DNA from: VRUE01 sp040904405
Lineage (GTDB): Bacteria > Actinomycetota > Thermoleophilia > Solirubrobacterales > 70-9
NCBI GenBank assembly: GCA_040904405.1
Contig: JBBDTK010000014.1
Coordinates: 1 to 56,680, forward strand
Length of the DNA stretch: 56,680 nucleotides
Reading direction: 5' to 3'
Position 1 is the first letter of the stretch. Each line of letters starts with the position of its first letter. The notes below the pieces were generated by a model. It searched no databases. It had not been told where the DNA came from and worked only from the letters and a program-made list of their open reading frames with translations. Positions 1 to 8,177 of the stretch are shown piece after piece. A program made the translations under genes and the position numbers.

Positions 1-994
1 TGGCGAGCGGCCCGTAGACGATGTAGGAGTGGCCGGTGACCCAGCCGACGTCGGCGGCGCACCAGTAGACGTCGCTCTCCGGCTTTAGGTCGAAGACGTG
101 GCGGTGGGTCCAGGCGACGCCGGTCAGGTAGCCGCCGGTGGTGTGCAGAATCCCCTTCGGCTTCGCGGTCGAGCCCGAGGTGTAGAGGATGAAGAACGGG
201 TCCTCGGCGCCGAGCGGCTCGGGCGGGCACTCGGCCGCCGCCGCCTCCATCGCCGCCTCGAAGGAGACGTCGCGCCCCTCGCGCATCTCGCAGGCCTCGC
301 CGGTGTGGTGGACGACGAAGACCGTCTCCAGCGAGGCGAGCCCCTCCATCGCCTCGTCGACCCGCATCTTGACCGGCGCCGTGCGGCCCTTGCGGCGGGC
401 GCCGTCGACGGTGACCAGCGCCTTCGCCGCCGAGAACTCCATCCGCTCGCGCGCCGCCTCGGCCGAGAAGCCGCCGAAGACGACGTTGTGGACCGCGCCG
501 ATCCGGGCGCAGGCGAGCATCGCGACGACGACCTGGGGAATCATCGGCAGGTAGATGCCGACCACGTCGCCCTTGCCGATCCCGTGGTCGCGCAGGGCGT
601 TGGCGAAGCGCTGGGTGTCGGCGAGCAGCTCGGCGTAGGTGACGTCGCGCTCCTCCCCCTCCTCGCCGCGCCAGTGGTAGGCGACGCGCTCGCCGCGCCC
701 GGCCGCGACGTGGCGGTCGAGGCAGTTGGCGGAGGCGTTGAGCCGGCCGTCGGCGAACCACCTGTAGAAGGGCGGCTCGGACTCGTCGAGCGCCTCGGTG
801 GGCTCGCGCTCCCAATCGAGCAGCTCGGTCGCCTGGCGCAGCCACCAGCCCTCCGGATCGGCCGCCGCCTGCTCGTAGACCGCGGGGTCGCTCAGCAGCG
901 CGCCGGCGGCGAAATCGGCCGGCGGCTCGAAGCGATCGACCGCCAGCAGCCGCTCCAGCTCCCGCTCCAGATCGCTCTCCGCACCGACTCCCAT
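1..994 (-). CDS. acs: Acetyl-CoA synthetase (AMP-forming), N-terminal part, cut by window edge
   Basis: Activates acetate with ATP and CoA through an acetyl-adenylate, in the cytosol. About 330 N-terminal residues can be read leftward from an ATG at 992-994, which has a GGAAGGGG ribosome site just upstream; the rest lies outside the window. Visible family marks are the adenylation loop YTSGSTAKPKG near residue 270, FGGFSAEA near 165, and the WCAADVGWVTGHSY segment near 310 typical of acetyl/propionyl-CoA synthetases. It is divergent from the MBL/rhodanese gene across a 66-bp gap. A propionate-preferring enzyme cannot be excluded, because the discriminating pocket residues are not all in view. 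Confidence 0.93.
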   Translation of the reverse strand, partial: MGVGAESDLERELERLLAVDRFEPPADFAAGALLSDPAVYEQAAADPEGWWLRQATELLDWEREPTEALDESEPPFYRWFADGRLNASANCLDRHVAAGRGERVAYHWRGEEGEERDVTYAELLADTQRFANALRDHGIGKGDVVGIYLPMIPQVVVAMLACARIGAVHNVVFGGFSAEAARERMEFSAAKALVTVDGARRKGRTAPVKMRVDEAMEGLASLETVFVVHHTGEACEMREGRDVSFEAAMEAAAAECPPEPLGAEDPFFILYTSGSTAKPKGILHTTGGYLTGVAWTHRHVFDLKPESDVYWCAADVGWVTGHSYIVYGPLA

Positions 995-1019
995 CGCGCC
1001 CCTTCCTTGGCAGCTACCC

Positions 1020-1060
1020 TGAGCGGGAACGGTACCCGTTCGCTCAAACTGTTCGCTCAC
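1020..1060. promoter_or_regulatory. Repeated half-sites between acs and the MBL/rhodanese gene
   Basis: GTTCGCTCA occurs twice as a direct repeat (1038-1046 and 1051-1059). A related inverted copy (TGAGCGGGAAC, 1020-1030) lies across a GGTACC centre. This is the whole divergent intergenic space, so a shared regulator site is plausible. The second copy ends one base before the MBL start codon, and no Shine-Dalgarno is seen there, which would fit a leaderless transcript. No regulator is identified. Confidence 0.35.
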
Positions 1061-2440
1061 ATGCTCTTCCGCCAGATCATCCACGAGGACCTCGGCTGCG
1101 CCTCCTACCTGGTCGGCGACTCCGGCGCCTGCATCGCGGCGGTGGTCGACCCGCAGTGGGACATCGACCCCTATCTGGACCTGAGCCGCCTGCACGGGGT
1201 GCGGATCGCCCACATCCTCGAGACGCACAACCACGCCGACCACGTCTCCGGCCACGGCCGCCTGGCGCGGGCGACCGGGGCGACGATCCACGTCAGCGAG
1301 CTGGCCGGGGCCGAGTACGAGCACGAGCCCTTCGCCGACGGCTGGGAGCTGGAGCTGGGCGAGGTCACGATCGAGGCGATTCACACGCCCGGCCATCGGC
1401 CCGAGCACACCTCCTTCCTGCTGCGCGACGCCGGCCGCGGCGAGGGCCCTGTCGCCGTGCTGAGTGGCGACTCCCTCTTCGTCGGGGACGTCGCCCGGCC
1501 CGATCTCGCGATCGAGCCGCGCGAGGGCGCCGCAGGGATCTTCCGCTCGCTGCACGAGCGGCTGCTCGCCCTGCCCGACGAGGTCGAGGTCTGGCCGGGC
1601 CATCTGGGTGGGTCGATGTGCGGGGGGTCGGGGCTCGACATGAAGACCTCTTCGACGATCGGCTTCGAGCGCCGCCACAACAAGGCGCTCGGATTCGAAC
1701 AGGAGGAGGAGTTCGTCGAGAACGCGGTCTCGAGCCTCGGCGATCGGCCGCCCAACGTCGAGCACATCGTGACGATCAACAAAGGGCCCCTGATCGAGTC
1801 CATCGGAGCCCCGGCACGGCTCTCGACGCGCGGCTTCGAGGCGGCGATAGCCGCGGGTGCCGTTGCGGTCGACTCGCGCACCAACCGCCAGTTCGACGAG
1901 GCGCACATCCCCGCTGCGATCAGCGCCTCCGCCTACGACACCGGCTTCGCCACGAAGGTCGCGCAGGTGGTCGAGGCCGACGCCGAGATCGTCATCGTCG
2001 CCGCCTCGGACGGCAACGAGCTCGAGGCGGCCGAGCTGCTCGCCGCAGTCGGCCTCAAGGTGCGCGGCTTCCTCGGCGGCGGGATGAGCGCCTGGCGCGC
2101 AGACGACCGTCCGGTCGAGACGATCGAGGCGATCGGCGTCGAGCGCCTCGCGGAGATGCTGGACGAAGACGAGCCGCCGGTCGTGCTCGACGTTCGCGGC
2201 GAGGACGAGTTCGACCGGGGTCACGTCCCGGGCTCTGTCCTCATCCCCTATGGCGAGCTGGTCGAGCGCCTCGACGAGGTGCCGCGCGAGCGGCCGATCG
2301 CGACCGTCTGCTCCGGCGGCAAGCGCAGCGGCCTTGCCGCCTCGGTCCTGCAGCGAGAGGGCTACCAGCGGGTCATCCACGTCGCCGAGGGCGGCGTGCG
2401 GACCTGGCAGGCCGAAGGGCGGCCGGTGGAGACGGGCTGA
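1061..2440 (+). CDS. MBL-fold hydrolase with two rhodanese domains (persulfide dioxygenase-like)
   Basis: 459 aa. Residues 1-245 form a metallo-beta-lactamase domain of the ETHE1/GloB type with the metal motif THNHADH (H56, H58, D60, H61), then HTPGH, SGDSLF and WPGHLGG. Two rhodanese-like repeats follow (about 260-350 and 365-455). The second has the active-site loop VCSGGKRSG with its cysteine; the first has AASDGNE at that position and no cysteine, so it is probably non-catalytic. Known relatives oxidise glutathione or low-molecular-weight persulfides and handle sulfane sulfur, and that role is inferred here. The ATG at 1061 was chosen because homology begins at once (LFRQIIHEDLGCASYLVG); the longer upstream frame is antisense to acs. 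Confidence 0.88.
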   Translation: MLFRQIIHEDLGCASYLVGDSGACIAAVVDPQWDIDPYLDLSRLHGVRIAHILETHNHADHVSGHGRLARATGATIHVSELAGAEYEHEPFADGWELELGEVTIEAIHTPGHRPEHTSFLLRDAGRGEGPVAVLSGDSLFVGDVARPDLAIEPREGAAGIFRSLHERLLALPDEVEVWPGHLGGSMCGGSGLDMKTSSTIGFERRHNKALGFEQEEEFVENAVSSLGDRPPNVEHIVTINKGPLIESIGAPARLSTRGFEAAIAAGAVAVDSRTNRQFDEAHIPAAISASAYDTGFATKVAQVVEADAEIVIVAASDGNELEAAELLAAVGLKVRGFLGGGMSAWRADDRPVETIEAIGVERLAEMLDEDEPPVVLDVRGEDEFDRGHVPGSVLIPYGELVERLDEVPRERPIATVCSGGKRSGLAASVLQREGYQRVIHVAEGGVRTWQAEGRPVETG

Positions 2441-2443
2441 GCG

Positions 2444-2493
2444 CCGCGCTGTGGACTTTGTACGTACTCCAGCACGTAGAAAGTCCGCAGCGG
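2444..2493. repeat. Palindromic repeat, copy 1 (GGACTTTGTACGT family)
   Basis: An imperfect hairpin with outer arms CGCTGTGGACTTTGTACGT and ACGTAGAAAGTCCGCAGCG around a short loop. It lies exactly between two convergent genes, with the NlpC/P60 stop beginning two bases after it. The same palindrome occurs at 12738-12773 and 13730-13766. There is no T-run, so it is not a classical rho-independent terminator, although a bidirectional terminator role would fit this position. Confidence 0.85.
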
Positions 2494-2494
2494 C

Positions 2495-3712
2495 TCAGTA
2501 GCCCGGCGGGTGGCGGGCTATGAAGCCGGCGGTCGAGTTGGGTGGCGTGGCGTGCCAGCGGGGGCCGGCGCCGCCCGAGCCGGAGGTGTCGAAGGCGAGG
2601 CCGGCGATCGTCATCCAGACGTGGCCGGCGTTGCCGTAGACGCCGATCCACTGGCCGGGGCCCGGCGCGCCCCAGGTGGTGAGGCCGGTCGAGTCGAGCG
2701 GGCTGGAGAGGAAGCCGCCGCCGTTGAGGGCGAAGCTGACCGCGCCGGAGCAGTCGTAGCCGGGTGAGCTGAAGGAGCCGTGGCCGCCGCCCCAGATGTA
2801 GGGGGTGGAGGCGATCGAGTTGGCCGCTTCGATCGCCGCCTCGATCGCAGGCGGGGCCGCGCTCGGCACGCTGGCCTGGTTCGGCGAGATGAACTGCGCC
2901 TGCTGACCGGGCGTCAGCGGCGCCGGCGCGCTCGCCGGCACGCTGCCGCCGGCGCCGGCGATCTGTTCGGAGATCGAGGCGAGGTTGTCGCTCAGCGCCG
3001 CTTCCCGCGACTGCAGCGAGTCGAGCGTCCGCTGGCGCTCCGCCTGCGCCGCTTTCAATTCGGCGAAGCGCGCCGCCGCCGCTTCGCTCGCCGCGGCCGC
3101 CTGGCGCTGCTCGACCGCGATCGCGTCGCGCGCCCGCTCCAGCCGGGCGCGGATCGCGGCCATCCGCTCGACCGCGTCGCGCGCTTCGTCGCGCAGCCCC
3201 TTGACCCGGTCGGCGACCGAGTTGTCGTACTCCTGGATCTCGCTCAGGTAGTCGGCGCGGGCGCTGGCCTGCGACCAGCTCTCCGACTCGAGCACGACGG
3301 CGAGCGCGTCGGGGCTGCCGGTCTCATAGATCGCGACGAGACGGTCGCGCAGCACCTCCAGCGCCCGCTGCAGGCGGGCGCGGACGCGGTCCAACCGGCG
3401 CTGTTCGGCTTCCAGCTCGGCCGTCGCCCGGTCCAGCTCGGCCTGCCTGGCCTGCAGCTCGGCTTCCGCCGCCTGCTGTTCCTGGCGCAGCCGCGAGACC
3501 TCGCCGAGCATCGTGTCGATCGCCCGGTTCTGCTCGGCGATCGTCGCGCTCAGCGCGCTCTGGCTCTCGCGCACCTCGCTCAGCTTGCCCTCGGTCGCGT
3601 CGAGTTTCTCGCGCAGCGTCTGCGCCGGCGCGCTGGCGACGAGGCAGAGGACGGCGAGCAGCAGCGCTGCGGGGAGCAGCAGCCACCGGGGGCTTCCGGA
3701 GGTTGCGCGCAT
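2495..3712 (-). CDS. Secreted coiled-coil NlpC/P60 (C40) peptidoglycan hydrolase
   Basis: 405 aa. Residues 1-30 are a signal peptide (hydrophobic core LLLPAALLLAVLCLVA, likely cut after APA). Residues 32-255 are a long charged coiled coil, as in PcsB/RipA-type proteins, where it holds the enzyme inactive until a divisome partner binds. An Ala/Pro linker leads to a C-terminal NlpC/P60 domain with catalytic Cys321 (YDCSGA) and His364 (GHVWMTI). The family cleaves peptide cross-bridges of peptidoglycan outside the membrane, often at division. It is monocistronic; the palindromic repeat lies at its 3' end. Confidence 0.9.
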   Translation of the reverse strand: MRATSGSPRWLLLPAALLLAVLCLVASAPAQTLREKLDATEGKLSEVRESQSALSATIAEQNRAIDTMLGEVSRLRQEQQAAEAELQARQAELDRATAELEAEQRRLDRVRARLQRALEVLRDRLVAIYETGSPDALAVVLESESWSQASARADYLSEIQEYDNSVADRVKGLRDEARDAVERMAAIRARLERARDAIAVEQRQAAAASEAAAARFAELKAAQAERQRTLDSLQSREAALSDNLASISEQIAGAGGSVPASAPAPLTPGQQAQFISPNQASVPSAAPPAIEAAIEAANSIASTPYIWGGGHGSFSSPGYDCSGAVSFALNGGGFLSSPLDSTGLTTWGAPGPGQWIGVYGNAGHVWMTIAGLAFDTSGSGGAGPRWHATPPNSTAGFIARHPPGY

Positions 3713-3784
3713 CCCGCCCCACGCTAGCGAAGCGACCGTTCGATTGTGAGGAGTTGCTAATAACCTGCAACTCCGGTTGCAGGG

Positions 3785-4579
3785 TCAGCCCCAGCGGCGG
3801 CTGTAGAGGACGGCGGCGACCGCGGTGGCGAGGTTGAGGCTGGAGACGCCGGCCCGCATCGGGATCCCGAGCCGGGCGGCGGCGCGCTCCAGCAGGGCGT
3901 CGCTGAGCCCGTGACGCTCGGCGCCGAAGGCGAGGATCGCGCGCGGCGGCAGCGCCGCCGCGCTCAGGTCCTCGCCGCCGGGGTGGATCGCGACCAGCGG
4001 CCGGCCGCCGAGCGCCCCCTCCTCGCGACCCGCGTGGCGCGTTGGCGCCGCTATGCGAGACGAAAGCGCCACGGGGGCAACCGGCAGGGCGAAATGCAGG
4101 CCGGCGGCGCCGCGCAGGGCGTCGGGGTGCCAGGGGTCGTTGGGCCCGGTGGTGAGGACGCCCGCTGCGCCGGCGGCGGCGGCGACCCGCACGCAGGCCC
4201 CCAGGTTGCCCATCGTGCGCGGGTCCTCGAGCAGGACCAGGGGCGCCGGCCCGGGGTTGGCGAGGGCCGCGGCGGGGTCGACGCCGGGGCGGCGGGCGAT
4301 CGCGACGACGCCGGTGCGCGGCGCCTGCGGGACCAGCTCGGCGAGGACCTCGGGCGCGACCGGGACGACCCGCTCGGCCAGCGGCTCGACCAGGTCGGGC
4401 GCCAGCTCCTCCGAGAGCTCGTGCAGCAGCTGCGGGTCGGCGGCGACCGCGCGCTCGACCTCGGCGCCGAAGCGCAGCGCGTGCTTGAGCGCGTGGAAGC
4501 CCTCGAGCACGGCGAGGCCGCGGTCGCGCCGGGCACCGCGGAAGCGGCGGACCAGGGCGCGATCGGCGTCCGCGCTCAC
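3785..4579 (-). CDS. SpoU/TrmH-family RNA 2'-O-methyltransferase
   Basis: 264 aa from a GTG at 4577-4579; the longer upstream frame is antisense to the glyoxalase gene. The N-terminal third resembles the substrate-binding domain of TrmH-type enzymes. The SPOUT motifs follow in order: NLGACVRVAAAAGAAGVL (motif 1), ILAFGAERHGLS (motif 2) and GVSSLNLATAVAAVLYS (motif 3, knot). These enzymes methylate 2'-OH groups of rRNA or tRNA using SAM; the exact nucleotide cannot be told from sequence. It is divergent from the VOC gene with only 30 bp between start codons. Confidence 0.88.
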   Translation of the reverse strand: MSADADRALVRRFRGARRDRGLAVLEGFHALKHALRFGAEVERAVAADPQLLHELSEELAPDLVEPLAERVVPVAPEVLAELVPQAPRTGVVAIARRPGVDPAAALANPGPAPLVLLEDPRTMGNLGACVRVAAAAGAAGVLTTGPNDPWHPDALRGAAGLHFALPVAPVALSSRIAAPTRHAGREEGALGGRPLVAIHPGGEDLSAAALPPRAILAFGAERHGLSDALLERAAARLGIPMRAGVSSLNLATAVAAVLYSRRWG

Positions 4580-4609
4580 AGGGGAACAGTAGCCTTCCGG
4601 GGAGACCGC

Positions 4610-4987
4610 ATGCCCAGCTTCCTCCACACCTGCTACCGGATCGGCGAGATCGATCGCTCGGTCGCCTTCTACGAGAAGCTCGGCTTCGAGGAGCGGCGGC
4701 GGATGCCGATCGGCGAGGAGGCGATCAACGTCTTCATGGGGCTGCCGGGCGAGGATCCGGTGCTGGAGCTGACCTACAACCATGGCATCGACTCCTACGA
4801 CCACGGCAGCGGCTACAACCACATCGCCCTCCTGGTCGAGTACCTCGACGGCACCCTCGCCCAGCTCGCCGAGCAGGGCATCGAGCCCGAGAAGCCCCCC
4901 TACCGCCCCGGCGGCCGCACCGAGGGCCACCGAATCGCCTTCGTCCGCGACCCCGACGGCTACCGAATCGAGCTGATCGGCGAGTAG
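4610..4987 (+). CDS. Glyoxalase I-like VOC metalloenzyme (lactoylglutathione lyase family)
   Basis: 125 aa, one VOC domain of two beta-alpha-beta-beta-beta units, with the family opening HTCYRIGEIDRSVAFYEKLGF, ELTYNHG in the middle, YNHIALLVE and the closing VRDPDGYRIELIGE. Metal-ligand candidates are His6, Glu57, His73 and Glu121 (counted approximately). The classical reaction isomerises a thiohemiacetal of methylglyoxal. In actinobacteria the thiol may be mycothiol or another cofactor, so the substrate is left open. The ATG at 4610 follows a GGGGAGA ribosome site; 'gloA' would be a reasonable but unproven symbol. Confidence 0.85.
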   Translation: MPSFLHTCYRIGEIDRSVAFYEKLGFEERRRMPIGEEAINVFMGLPGEDPVLELTYNHGIDSYDHGSGYNHIALLVEYLDGTLAQLAEQGIEPEKPPYRPGGRTEGHRIAFVRDPDGYRIELIGE

Positions 4988-5063
4988 AAGCCATCACCGG
5001 GCTCGGATCGGGTAGGCTCGCGACCGCTCAGGGTCGGGAGACCGGGAACGAAGGGGAGAGAAC

Positions 5064-5420
5064 GTGAAGCTGGTGATCGGAATCGTGCGGCCCGAGAAGG
5101 CCAACGACGTCTTGGAAGCGCTCTACCGCGCCGAAGTGCGCGGGGTCTCGCTGAGCCGGGTCGAGGGCCACGGCGGTGAGCTGGAGCGGGTCGAGACCTA
5201 CCGCGGGACGACCGTGAAGATGGGCCTCTCCGACAAGGTCCGCTTCGAGGTCGCGGTCTCCGACGAGTTCGCCCAGACGACGGTCGAGGCGCTCTGCGAG
5301 GGCGCCCGAACCGGCGAGGTCGGCGACGGCAAGATCTTCGTCGTGCCGCTGGAGCAGGCGGTGCGGATCCGAACCGGCGAGTCCGACGAGGCGGCCGTGA
5401 CCCCGGTGGCGAAGCGATGA
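5064..5420 (+). CDS. glnK: PII signal-transduction protein without the usual T-loop Tyr51
   Basis: 118 aa, full PII length. It has the N-terminal KLVIGIVRPEKANDVLEAL strand-helix and the C-terminal TGEVGDGKIFVVPLEQAVRIRTGE segment that binds ATP/ADP and 2-oxoglutarate. In the T-loop the conserved Tyr46 (TYRG) is present, but position 51 is valine (YRGTTVKMGL), where GlnB/GlnK have the tyrosine that is uridylylated, or adenylylated in actinobacteria. It directly precedes amt (31-bp gap), the usual glnK-amt order, so a role in gating ammonium uptake is expected. Covalent modification at residue 51 is not possible in this protein. RBS GGGGAGAG. Confidence 0.93.
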   Translation: MKLVIGIVRPEKANDVLEALYRAEVRGVSLSRVEGHGGELERVETYRGTTVKMGLSDKVRFEVAVSDEFAQTTVEALCEGARTGEVGDGKIFVVPLEQAVRIRTGESDEAAVTPVAKR

Positions 5421-5451
5421 GATCTCAGAAGAACGAGGGGAAGGTTTTCCT

Positions 5452-6756
5452 ATGAGCACGCTCGGCGCAGTCCTTCCGATCGCCCAGATCGACACCGGCG
5501 ACACCGCCTGGATGCTGGCCTCGACGGCGCTGGTCCTGATGATGACGATCGGGCTCGGCACCTTCTACGCCGGCCTGGTGCGGGCCAAGAACAGCCTCAA
5601 CACCTTCATGATGTGCGTCTCGGCGCTGGCCATCGGCGCCATCACCTGGGCGCTGATCGGCTACTCGCTCGCCTTCGACGGCGAAGGCGCGATCATCGGC
5701 GGCCTCGGCCACGTCGCGCTCAACGGGGTCGGCTTCGAGCCGCGCGGCGAAGGGACGATTCCCCACCTGGTCTTCATGGCCTTCCAGGGCACCTTCTGCA
5801 TCCTCACCGTGGCGCTGATCTCCGGCGCGGTGGTCGAGCGGATGCGCTTCGGCGCCTGGATGGTCTTCGCGGCGCTGTGGTCGGTGCTGGTCTACGCCGT
5901 GCTCGCCCACTGGGCCTTCGGCGGCGGCTGGCTCGCGGCCGCGGGCGTGCTCGACTTCGCCGGCGGCGTCCCGGTCGAGATGGGCTCCGGCTTCGCCGCC
6001 CTCGCCGCCGCCCTGGTGGTCGGCGCGCGCAAAGACTACGGTCGCCAGGCGCTGCTGCCCCACAACGCGATCTACGTGCTGCTCGGCGCCGGCCTGCTCT
6101 GGTTCGGCTGGTTCGGCTTCAACGGCGGCAGCGGCCTCGGGGCGAACGACGCGAGCGTACTCGCCTTCACCAACACGATGCTGACCCCCGCCTGCGCGCT
6201 GTTCATGTGGTTCGTCCTCGACCTGATCCGGGGCCGGCGGGTGACCGCGGTCGGCGCCGCCACCTCGATCATCGTCGGCTGCGTGCTGATCACCCCCGCC
6301 GGCGGCTTCATCAGCCCGATCTGGGCGATGGTGCTGGGCTTCCTCGGCGCCATTCCCTGCTACGCGGTGATCGTCTGGCGGCCGCGGACCCGGGTCGACG
6401 AGACGCTCGACGTGCTCGCCGCCCACGGCATCGCCGGCTTCACCGGCATCCTCTTCCTCGGCCTGGTCGCCCAGGTCGGCTGGAACGGGGTCGCCGACGG
6501 GCTGCTCTACGGCGACGCCGGCCAGTTCTGGTCGCAGGCGCTGGCCGCAGCGGTGGCCCCCGCCTACGCCTTCATCGCCACCTTCGTGCTGCTCAAGGTG
6601 ATCGGCGCGGTGATGCCGCTGCGGGCGACCGAGCACGACGAGGCGGTCGGAATGGACGTCGTCTACCACGGCGAGGAGGCCTACGCCAGCGGCGAGGGCG
6701 CGATCCTGGTCACGCCGGAGTCCGACGGCGAGCTGCTGGTGGCCGACCCGGGCTGA
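5452..6756 (+). CDS. amt: Ammonium transporter (Amt/MEP/Rh family)
   Basis: 434 aa polytopic protein with about 11 transmembrane helices. Family landmarks are the pore-lining histidine pair (LAHWAFGGGW and the later AAHGIAGFTGILF), the signature-region FAGGVPVEMGSGFAALAAALVVG, and LLWFGWFGFNGGS. It transports ammonium across the cytoplasmic membrane as a trimer and is normally blocked by PII inserting its T-loop. It follows glnK by 31 bp with a GGGGAAGG ribosome site, so the pair is an operon. The C-terminal tail after KVIGAVMPLRATEHDEAVGMDVVYHGEEAY is long and acidic, as in Amt proteins that bind PII. Confidence 0.95.
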   Translation: MSTLGAVLPIAQIDTGDTAWMLASTALVLMMTIGLGTFYAGLVRAKNSLNTFMMCVSALAIGAITWALIGYSLAFDGEGAIIGGLGHVALNGVGFEPRGEGTIPHLVFMAFQGTFCILTVALISGAVVERMRFGAWMVFAALWSVLVYAVLAHWAFGGGWLAAAGVLDFAGGVPVEMGSGFAALAAALVVGARKDYGRQALLPHNAIYVLLGAGLLWFGWFGFNGGSGLGANDASVLAFTNTMLTPACALFMWFVLDLIRGRRVTAVGAATSIIVGCVLITPAGGFISPIWAMVLGFLGAIPCYAVIVWRPRTRVDETLDVLAAHGIAGFTGILFLGLVAQVGWNGVADGLLYGDAGQFWSQALAAAVAPAYAFIATFVLLKVIGAVMPLRATEHDEAVGMDVVYHGEEAYASGEGAILVTPESDGELLVADPG

Positions 6757-6763
6757 GCCCTTG

Positions 6764-6815
6764 GGACGTGCCGGTGATTGGCCGCCCACATGGGCACATA
6801 ACCAACGGCACGTCC
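6764..6815 (+). promoter_or_regulatory. Long hairpin between amt and cutA
   Basis: A perfect 10-bp stem (GGACGTGCCG at 6764-6773 with CGGCACGTCC at 6806-6815) encloses 32 nt that can fold further (TTGG with CCAA, and GCCCA with TGGGC). It lies 8 bp after the amt stop and 11 bp before the cutA start. No U-tract follows, so it may be a processing or attenuation structure, or an operator, rather than a plain terminator. Confidence 0.6.
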
Positions 6816-6826
6816 AAGATGGAGAG

Positions 6827-7144
6827 ATGGCCGACTACCTCCAGGTGCTGACCGCCACCGGCTCCGAGGCGGAGGCGGAGCGGATCTCCGCCGCCCTGGT
6901 CGAGCGGCGGCTGGCCGCCTGCGTGCAGACGATCGGCCCGGTCGCCAGCCGCTACCGCTGGCAGGGCGAGGTCGAGAGCGCCCGCGAGTGGCTCTGCCTG
7001 GCGAAGACCGAGGCCGGCCGCTACCCGGAGCTGGAGGCGGCGATCCGCGAGCTGCACTCCTACGAGGAGCCGGAGATAGTCGCCACCCCGATCGTCGCCG
7101 GCAGCGCCGGCTACCTCGAGTGGCTGGGCGCGAACCTTCGCTGA
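6827..7144 (+). CDS. cutA: CutA1 divalent-cation tolerance protein
   Basis: 105 aa, the usual size of CutA1. It shows AERISAALVERRLAACVQTIGPVASRYRWQGEV and the later HSYEEPEIVATPIVAGSAGYLEWL, both characteristic. CutA1 is a PII-like ferredoxin-fold trimer linked to copper and other divalent-metal tolerance; its biochemical role is unsettled. The ATG at 6827 has AAGATGGAGAG just before it. It may be co-transcribed with glnK-amt, interrupted by the hairpin at 6764-6815. Confidence 0.9.
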   Translation: MADYLQVLTATGSEAEAERISAALVERRLAACVQTIGPVASRYRWQGEVESAREWLCLAKTEAGRYPELEAAIRELHSYEEPEIVATPIVAGSAGYLEWLGANLR

Positions 7145-7298
7145 GACGCCGGCGATCAGCCACCGTTTCATCCCTCCCGAAAGGGTGCGGGTGCGTTCCG
7201 CGGCCGCTATCCCCGCTCGCCGCTCAGCGCCGGCTCGATCTCGTCCGGCTCGAGCGTGTCGCCGGCGCAGCCGGGCCCCCCGCGTCATAGTTCCTGCC

Positions 7299-8177
7299 GT
7301 GCCCGCGCCGCTGCTCGCCGTCGACGCCCCCTCGATGCTGTTCCGCGCCTTCTACGCGCTGCCCGACACGATCGTCGGGCCGGACGGCGGGCCGGTCAAC
7401 GCGCTGCTGGGCACGGCGAATCTGGTCCTGCGCGAGGTCGAAGCCCACCGGCCGCGCGCCGTGGCGCTCTGCTTCGGCCCCGACGCGGCCTCCTACCGGA
7501 CCGAGCTCTACCGCACCGCCCCCGCCGCGCGCGCGGCGGCGATGCCCGACGACCTCGCGCCCCAGTTCGTCGCCGCCCGCGAGCTCTTCGCCGCCTTCGG
7601 CTGGACCGTGGCGACCAGCGAGTCGCTCGAGGCCGACGACCTGCTCGGCACCTACGCCGAGCGCGAGGCCGAGGCCGGCGGGCGGGCACTGCTGCTGACC
7701 GGCGACCGCGACATGTACCAGTGCGCGGGCGAGCGGGTCACCGTGCTCTACGTCCGCACCGGCGGCAAGCAGGGCGCCGAAGAGGTCGGGCCGGCGCAGG
7801 TGCGCGAGCGCTACGGGATCGACCCCGAGCTGGTTCCGGACTTCATCGCCCTGCGCGGCGATCCCTCCGACGGCCTGCCCGGCGCCAGGGGGGTCGGCCC
7901 GAAGACCGCGGCGGAGCTGCTGCGCCGCCACGGCTCGCTCGAGGCGGTGCTCGAGAACGCGATCCGCGAGCGGCGGCCGAAGCTGCGCGGCGCCCTGCTC
8001 GACGCGCGCGAGGACCTGCTCGCCTTCAAGGACATCGCCACCCTGCGCGACGCCGGGGTCGAGCCTCCTCCCGACCGCCCGACGGACTGGCTCGGCGCTG
8101 CGGCGGCCGCCCGAGAGCGCGGCATGAACCGCCTCGCCGAGCGGCTCGAGAGCCTCGGCCCGGCGGCGACGACCTAG
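7299..8177 (+). CDS. 5'-3' exonuclease of the PolA N-domain/FEN family
   Basis: 292 aa from a GTG at 7299, chosen because homology starts at PLLAVDAPSMLFRAFYAL; the frame upstream has only Arg/Pro/Ala-rich shadow sequence. Metal-binding acidic clusters are visible: VDAPS, ESLEADDLLGTYAEREAE, LLLTGDRDMYQ and ALRGDPSDGLPG. The helix-hairpin-helix (GVGPKTAAELLRRHGSLEAVL) that grips DNA follows. No polymerase domain follows, so it is a free-standing flap/5' exonuclease, of the kind found in actinobacteria in addition to PolA. It would act in Okazaki-fragment or excision-repair processing. It converges with the YihY gene, the stops overlapping by 4 bp. Confidence 0.9.
   Translation: MPAPLLAVDAPSMLFRAFYALPDTIVGPDGGPVNALLGTANLVLREVEAHRPRAVALCFGPDAASYRTELYRTAPAARAAAMPDDLAPQFVAARELFAAFGWTVATSESLEADDLLGTYAEREAEAGGRALLLTGDRDMYQCAGERVTVLYVRTGGKQGAEEVGPAQVRERYGIDPELVPDFIALRGDPSDGLPGARGVGPKTAAELLRRHGSLEAVLENAIRERRPKLRGALLDAREDLLAFKDIATLRDAGVEPPPDRPTDWLGAAAAARERGMNRLAERLESLGPAATT

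Noticed and set aside
98..1060. Plus-strand extension of the MBL/rhodanese gene upstream to 98
   Set aside because: This part is antisense to acetyl-CoA synthetase; MBL homology begins at the ATG at 1061.
7145..7298. Arg/Ala-rich N-terminal extension of the 5'-3' exonuclease
   Set aside because: Family homology starts at the GTG at 7299; the extension has shadow-like composition.
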